Positions 59,930 to 64,000 of a DNA stretch of 64,000 bases are shown piece after piece (the stretch's first letter is position 1; the number at the start of each line of letters is the position of its first letter). The notes beneath the pieces were generated by a model that saw only the letters and a list, made by a program, of their open reading frames with translations, was not told the origin of the DNA and searched no databases. Source of the stretch: Sinelater perroti (Eukaryota; Arthropoda; Insecta; Coleoptera; Elateridae); assembly GCA_036346155.1 (NCBI GenBank), contig JARFIY010000313.1:310001-374000 (forward strand), in the 5' to 3' direction. The position numbers and the translations under genes were made by a program.

Positions 59930-60800
59930 AATACAATAAACTCACAACAAATCTGTAATTGATTTCCCCTGAATCAACAGATACAAGTCCTTTACAGGGT
60001 ATGCCTGAAAGACTTCCGGTTTCAGGATTGGTCTCCCGAATGTATGTTGCCTTTTCCTACACAACGCATCACACTTGCATAGGATGTGTAAGGCGGTTTC
60101 TTGTTCCTTGCTACAGAGTCTGCATGCAAGGTCACCATTGAATTTACCAATTTTTCATAGATATTCTTTAACAGTCGCATGTCCTGTGAGAAACCCTATG
60201 GTTGTCTTTAGCTGTGGTCTACTTAAATTAAGGAGTTCTTCAGCGCTCTTTTGGCAAAGTCCCTTATTTTAAGGTTTTGCTGAAATTATGCCCTGGTCGA
60301 TTCTTCCACTACATTTGATGATGAGTGCGTGTCCTCCCCTTAATAAAGCTTCGAGCAGCTCTTTGTGAGATTCCTAAAGCAGGTTCTGGGCCGATATAAG
60401 CCTCACAAGATTCATCGGATTTCTCATTGCCCTAGATACCACAATGTTCAGGTACCCATGATAGTTTCACCGTATTATGTTCTGACAGTACATTGGGTTC
60501 GTTGATTCATTCCCATACCAGTCTAGACGATGCTTTAGTGCTTAATAAGGCCTTTAAAGCTGCCTGGCTGTCTGATATAATATATATATCTGCTTGTTCC
60601 TATAAGCCCTTTCACCGTTTTCACGCGCATACTGTAGTATGGCGTATATTTCTGTCTGAAAGACAGAGGCGTACTGACCCAGGGAAAAGCTTAGCTATAC
60701 CTTGGGAGCCTCAGCATATATTCCTGCTCCGGTGTCCACCTCGGTTTTAGAACCAGATTAGGCTACCAAGTGCAAATATCTGTTTAAATATCTTGCTACT
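59930..60800 (-). mobile_element. RNase H-bearing LINE, 3' fragment
   Basis: The minus strand in shifting frames reads like a LINE-encoded RNase H: FRQKYTPYYSMRV, YIYYIRQPGSFKGLI, TIMGT, then the C-terminal region (LNLRSPQLKTTIGFLTG in consensus frame near 60200; KLVNSMVTLHADSVARNKKP near 60130; RKSFRHTL near 60000). RNase H after RT occurs in I, R1 and LOA-group LINEs and not in RTE or Jockey, so this is a further lineage. Only the 3' end is present. Confidence 0.5.
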
Positions 60801-60849
60801 ACCTCCTGTGTGATCATCTCGAATAGAGACTCGTTACATATTTTTGAGG

Positions 60850-61945
60850 TCATGTTCTAATGGCACTTTCTAAGCGATTGCGCATGGATCAAATAACTTT
60901 TCCTTTGCTGTTTTGATGGATTACTTCTCACTCTTCAATCAACGCTAATCTCAGTTACATCATGATCCCTAGTGTAAGATTTCTGGCCCAGACCCTTTGC
61001 TTAAGCTCATCCCAAACATGCTCAATTGGATTTAAATCTGAGCTACACGGAGACCAGTACATTTTTAGTACGCCGACGTCAGGCATGTAGGTAGTGGCTA
61101 CTCGCGCATGAAGTTCTCACCAACAAATCCCGAAACCTTCTTCGTGTCCTCACTAGATACAAAAACCAACTCAGTTTTTTTCGTGCATGGGAATGTCCGC
61201 TCAGATTCTGCAACAGTTTCTTGAATACAGCAATAAGTAATTTGCTTTCCTGGCCTTTTATAGACTCGACGCCTTCTGCTGTTGCTATGTGGGCACGTTC
61301 TGGACTTGTCGATTAATAATGTCCGACTCCAATGGCCAAGGTCACAATATAAATATTCACGAGCAAATTCCAGTTTGCTTACCTTTAGTCTTTTTCTCAC
61401 TGTCCAAGCGCTGGTGACCATACCGTTGGCCGCACTCAACTTTTGCTTGAGGTCAACGCCAATCATATGTCGATTTCTCAGGGATATTAAGAGGAGAATT
61501 CAATTGTCTCTCTTTGTTGTTACGCGCCTACGGCCACCTTCTTGCCGGCGGACGTAGCCACCGGTTTTCCGGTACCAACGCTGCACTTTCAAAACACGTG
61601 ATTGACTCAGATTTAGTCTATTTGCCACGGCCCTCTGACTGAAGCCCTTTCTTAACGATGCAACTGTCTGGGAGGCTTCGGGTCCATTTTCTTGAGAATA
61701 ACTAGAGCATTTACGCCACTTACTTACTTACGTCAATTTCAAATAAGTGACTGAGATGAATTACCCGACTGCAAGCGTACTGTAGATCAATTACAGTCGT
61801 TGTGCACGTGCGTTCGAATTAGGAAAATTCTTAGAACCCCGTTTGTAATGCATATTTCTTGAATGCGTCATCCGATTCATGCAATATTAACAACTTTTTA
61901 AAGCTCAATAATAATTCTTGCACGTTTGTTTTTATTTTCATTTTC
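60850..61945 (-). mobile_element. Tc1-like transposon, copy 3, inactive
   Basis: Minus strand: the leader has the same CGCATTCAA...GTAAGTAAGTAAGTG sequence as copy 2 at 49812. It continues SGYVRRQEGGRRRVTTKRD, LRNRHMIGVDLKQKLSAAN, TSAWTVRKRLKVSKLEF, LLIDKSRTCPHSNSRRRRVY (the DES catalytic motif reads DKS), KRPGK, then divergent sequence. The catalytic C-terminal part is largely lost or scrambled, but remnants with the VWAEFKRRVW and SPSDLNPIEHV layout are visible near 61000. Same family as copies 1 and 2. Confidence 0.72.
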
Positions 61946-63049
61946 CTTAGACTGTAACAGGCTCTCAAGTGTACATTCCCCATTATGAACGTAATAACAT
62001 TTTTAATTTGGTTTAATTGAAATAGGGGTAAGTATTTCAATGTTGTTGTAGAGGTAAGTTAGGGTTATTTGTATTTGCGTTTTAGTTTTGCTGAAATCAG
62101 CTGAATCGGGATTATTGTTTATGTAAGTTGTGTTAACAATAACGTTTTCGGTTATAAAGGCATTAAAATTAGAGGTGTTTACCTCTCTAGTTCGCGCGTT
62201 GGGGTTTATCTTGGCTTTTGAGTACCTTGCAGTCGTGTATTTAACGCGGCGTGGGGAAAGGTGAAATAGTTTCTGATATATCCCACAAATTGTCAATTAG
62301 CGCAGTGGGGGATATCACTAATTCTACGTGGAGCTTATAGAAAGTTAATGAGATTATCATTCTGTCTGTCTGTATATGTGTCTGGACACACAATAACTGC
62401 CGTTTTATTCAACGGATTCGCTTCAAGCTTGGCATGCACACATCTTAGGTCAGTGCCTTTCATGGGATTGATTTTCAGCCAAATCGGTCAACGGCAACCG
62501 GAAGTGACCGTTACGATTTCGAAAATTCATTATACTTACATACGTCATGCAGCATATCATTCGACAGCATTTTTGACGCTGATCATTTTGAAGACACCAA
62601 TAAACATCTTAATTCCTTTTAAAAGTTTTTATCCTAATTTCATCGCACCGCTGTAGAAAGTTTCCTTTGCGGTATTACACCGTTCTTGTTTTAGATAAAT
62701 TTGAGCATCTTTGATTATTTTTTTTTTGATAATAGAGTCTAACACATCTCATATTATTGCTGAAATGCCTATTTCTTGTCATTCAGTTAACTTCATAATC
62801 TTAGAGAATTAAAACCTTTTTTATATAGCCTACTCTTACCATACTACAATCCTTGAGCATTGACTTAATTGATTGCTGTAAATAATTTGTGGATTGTATT
62901 TGATTAGTTTTATTATTACTTTGTATTTAAGTATCATTTAAAATGATTTTCATAATAAGTAGTGATTTATTAAAGCAAGTTCGAGTGTTTCAGATATAAT
63001 AGCGAGCAAAAGTTATAATTTTTTCAAATTGGAAAATTGTTACCCTGCA
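61946..63049. other. AT-rich stretch; possible dispersed repeat at 62355-62540
   Basis: Mostly featureless. 62355-62540 contains CTGTCTGTCTG, then CACACAATAACTGCCG and an AACGGATTCGCTTCAAGCTTGG-like stretch, a texture reminiscent of dispersed repeats in insect genomes. From one copy I cannot confirm it is repetitive. Confidence 0.3.
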
Positions 63050-63480
63050 AGCCGGTTCGTGGGGATCAGAACTGCTAATAGCGCCAATAGGAAATTAAAC
63101 ATTAACTCCGCTGCGGCGGCTCCCCATATCATACCGCGTCCTTCCGAAAAATTGGTACCTATCATTACCAGATAATAACTTTAATTCGGTCCGCGGAAGC
63201 AGCCGAAGTACGGCGCTTATTCCATTATGTAAGGCGCATGCATTTGTTCTTAAACAGCAATTGAAGCAGGCAGCGCATGAAATATTGAGGGCAGTTTTGG
63301 TGAACTTGCAACTGTATAATTTCCGCTTATTACGTTTGCGCCCGGCGATTTTCCATTAGACGGGCTATTACGGCGAAGCTCGGGCGGTTTCCAGAAAAAC
63401 AAAAAACGCGCATTAGCGGCCATGAGTGCGCTGAATAATGGATGGCCCGATCACTTGCCTTGGAGGAGTTTGTTGTAAAT
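63050..63480. other. GC-rich non-coding island 3
   Basis: A compositional island with GCTGCGGCGGCTCC (63109-63122), GTCCGCGGAAGCAGCC, TTACGTTTGCGCCCGGCG and GCATTAGCGGCCATGAGTGC, between AT-rich flanks. No ORF with domain character, no transposon motif. Texture as in islands 1 and 2. Confidence 0.45.
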
Positions 63481-63811
63481 AAATGATTTGCAGAAGTTTC
63501 GCTGAGGATGTTATTGTAAGGAGTCGCTGGCGCTTTTTATAACATAGTCTATACCGAAAATTCTAGTGAGCTTTTAAGTATCCTTTGTTGTTTTGAATAT
63601 TTATATTTCTTTTGTTATTCCTCTATGAGTATGTTTAAGGTAATTAAATAAACCCTAACATCATTATGATGAAGTCTATAATTAAAAAGACAAACACTCA
63701 AGTCTTTGTTAATGTGACAGATATGAAATCACAAAATTGTCATCAACTTTGTGCGCATGTTGGTCGTATAAGATCAGTTAACGTACAGTATAGACCTGGA
63801 GTGTACCCTTG
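63481..63811. other. AT-rich spacer
   Basis: No coding or repeat pattern recognised. If 63812-63934 is a terminal exon, its 3' UTR would lie here; no convincing polyadenylation signal stands out on the minus strand. Confidence 0.35.
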
Positions 63812-63934
63812 CTAGAACACGTACTCTTGCCCAACGGCCACCTCCTTTATCCAGGACTCCAGCACGTTGATAAAGCTATTAGTCGTCGTTTTCAAAGCTT
63901 GCTCAAAGAAGTAGGCGCTATCATATCCCACTTG
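63812..63934 (-). CDS. possible terminal exon of an unrecognised minus-strand gene
   Basis: On the minus strand an acceptor-like CTTGTTAACAG directly precedes a 40-codon open frame beginning QVGYDSAYFFEQALKTTT and ending VAVGQEYVF, then TAG at 63814-63812. Base composition is balanced, unlike the LINE remnants, and the peptide is of mixed, globular-like composition. An in-frame TAA lies inside the putative acceptor, so the frame cannot extend further 5' without splicing. I do not recognise the family. It could be chance; upstream exons would lie outside the window. Confidence 0.3.
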   Translation of the reverse strand, partial: QVGYDSAYFFEQALKTTTNSFINVLESWIKEVAVGQEYVF

Positions 63935-64000
63935 CTGTTAACAAGCCCCAGGAGCACAACAGAAGCGGGAAGCTTTATAAAGGGTCCGCCATATAACTTT

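Noticed and set aside
62348..62656. 102-codon plus-strand ORF
   Set aside because: Overlaps a repeat-like CTGTCTGTCTG region and shows no domain; more likely part of a dispersed repeat.
1..64000. CRISPR array, bacterial operon, phage or defence island
   Set aside because: No regularly spaced direct repeats, no ribosome binding sites with compact gene blocks; spliced receptor exons and LINEs show eukaryotic nuclear DNA.
1..64000. LTR retrotransposon or endogenous retrovirus
   Set aside because: I found no long direct repeats, protease or integrase motifs; all RT motifs fit non-LTR elements.

Overview
The window looks like arthropod, almost certainly insect, nuclear DNA: AT-rich, with spliced exons, very short introns (48-58 bp) beside long ones, and a dense layer of decayed transposable elements. 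There is no sign of bacterial, phage or plasmid organisation. The only host gene I can reconstruct is on the + strand at the left end. It is the 3' two-thirds of a divergent nicotinic acetylcholine receptor alpha-type subunit: seven exons running from before base 1 to a stop at 7688, with ligand-binding loops, Cys-loop, vicinal Cys pair and M1-M4.

Layout. 1-7815: receptor exons. The 1.2-kb intron holds an antisense Tc1-like copy. The 5-kb intron holds two antisense RTE-type LINE remnants, one interrupted by a tRNA-derived SINE with an exact 9-bp target-site duplication. 7816-12859: 3' flank, a dead mariner (9282-10393) and a scrap of DD41D transposase. 12860-23530: Jockey-type LINEs (one apparently nested in another) and a mariner remnant. 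23790-24430: GC-rich non-coding island. 24640-25200: transposase fragment. 25695-34140: a run of minus-strand LINEs, including a nearly complete 3.2-kb copy (25695-28867). 34360-34925: second GC-rich island. 35170-43740: an old minus-strand LINE split by two younger LINEs, one of them with a clear 10-bp target-site duplication. 44880-51010: a plus-strand LINE split by a minus-strand LINE and then by a Tc1-like copy. 51010-57967: mariner and Tc1 pieces, a nearly intact DD41D transposon (52696-53996), a Jockey piece and another Tc1-like element. 57990-61945: LINE remnants and a third Tc1-like copy. 63050-63480: third GC-rich island. 63812-63934: possible terminal exon of a minus-strand gene.

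Most sequence here is parasitic DNA at different stages of decay, laid down in successive waves that can be ordered from the nesting. LINEs from about 25.7 to 48.3 kb nearly all read on the minus strand, which explains the long pyrimidine-rich + strand tracts. The candidates for non-transposon function are the receptor exons, the three GC-rich islands and the possible exon at the right edge. I did not find a previously undescribed multi-gene system. The most informative items are the unusual receptor pore, the SINE, the nearly intact DD41D element, the nested LINEs and the GC-rich islands.
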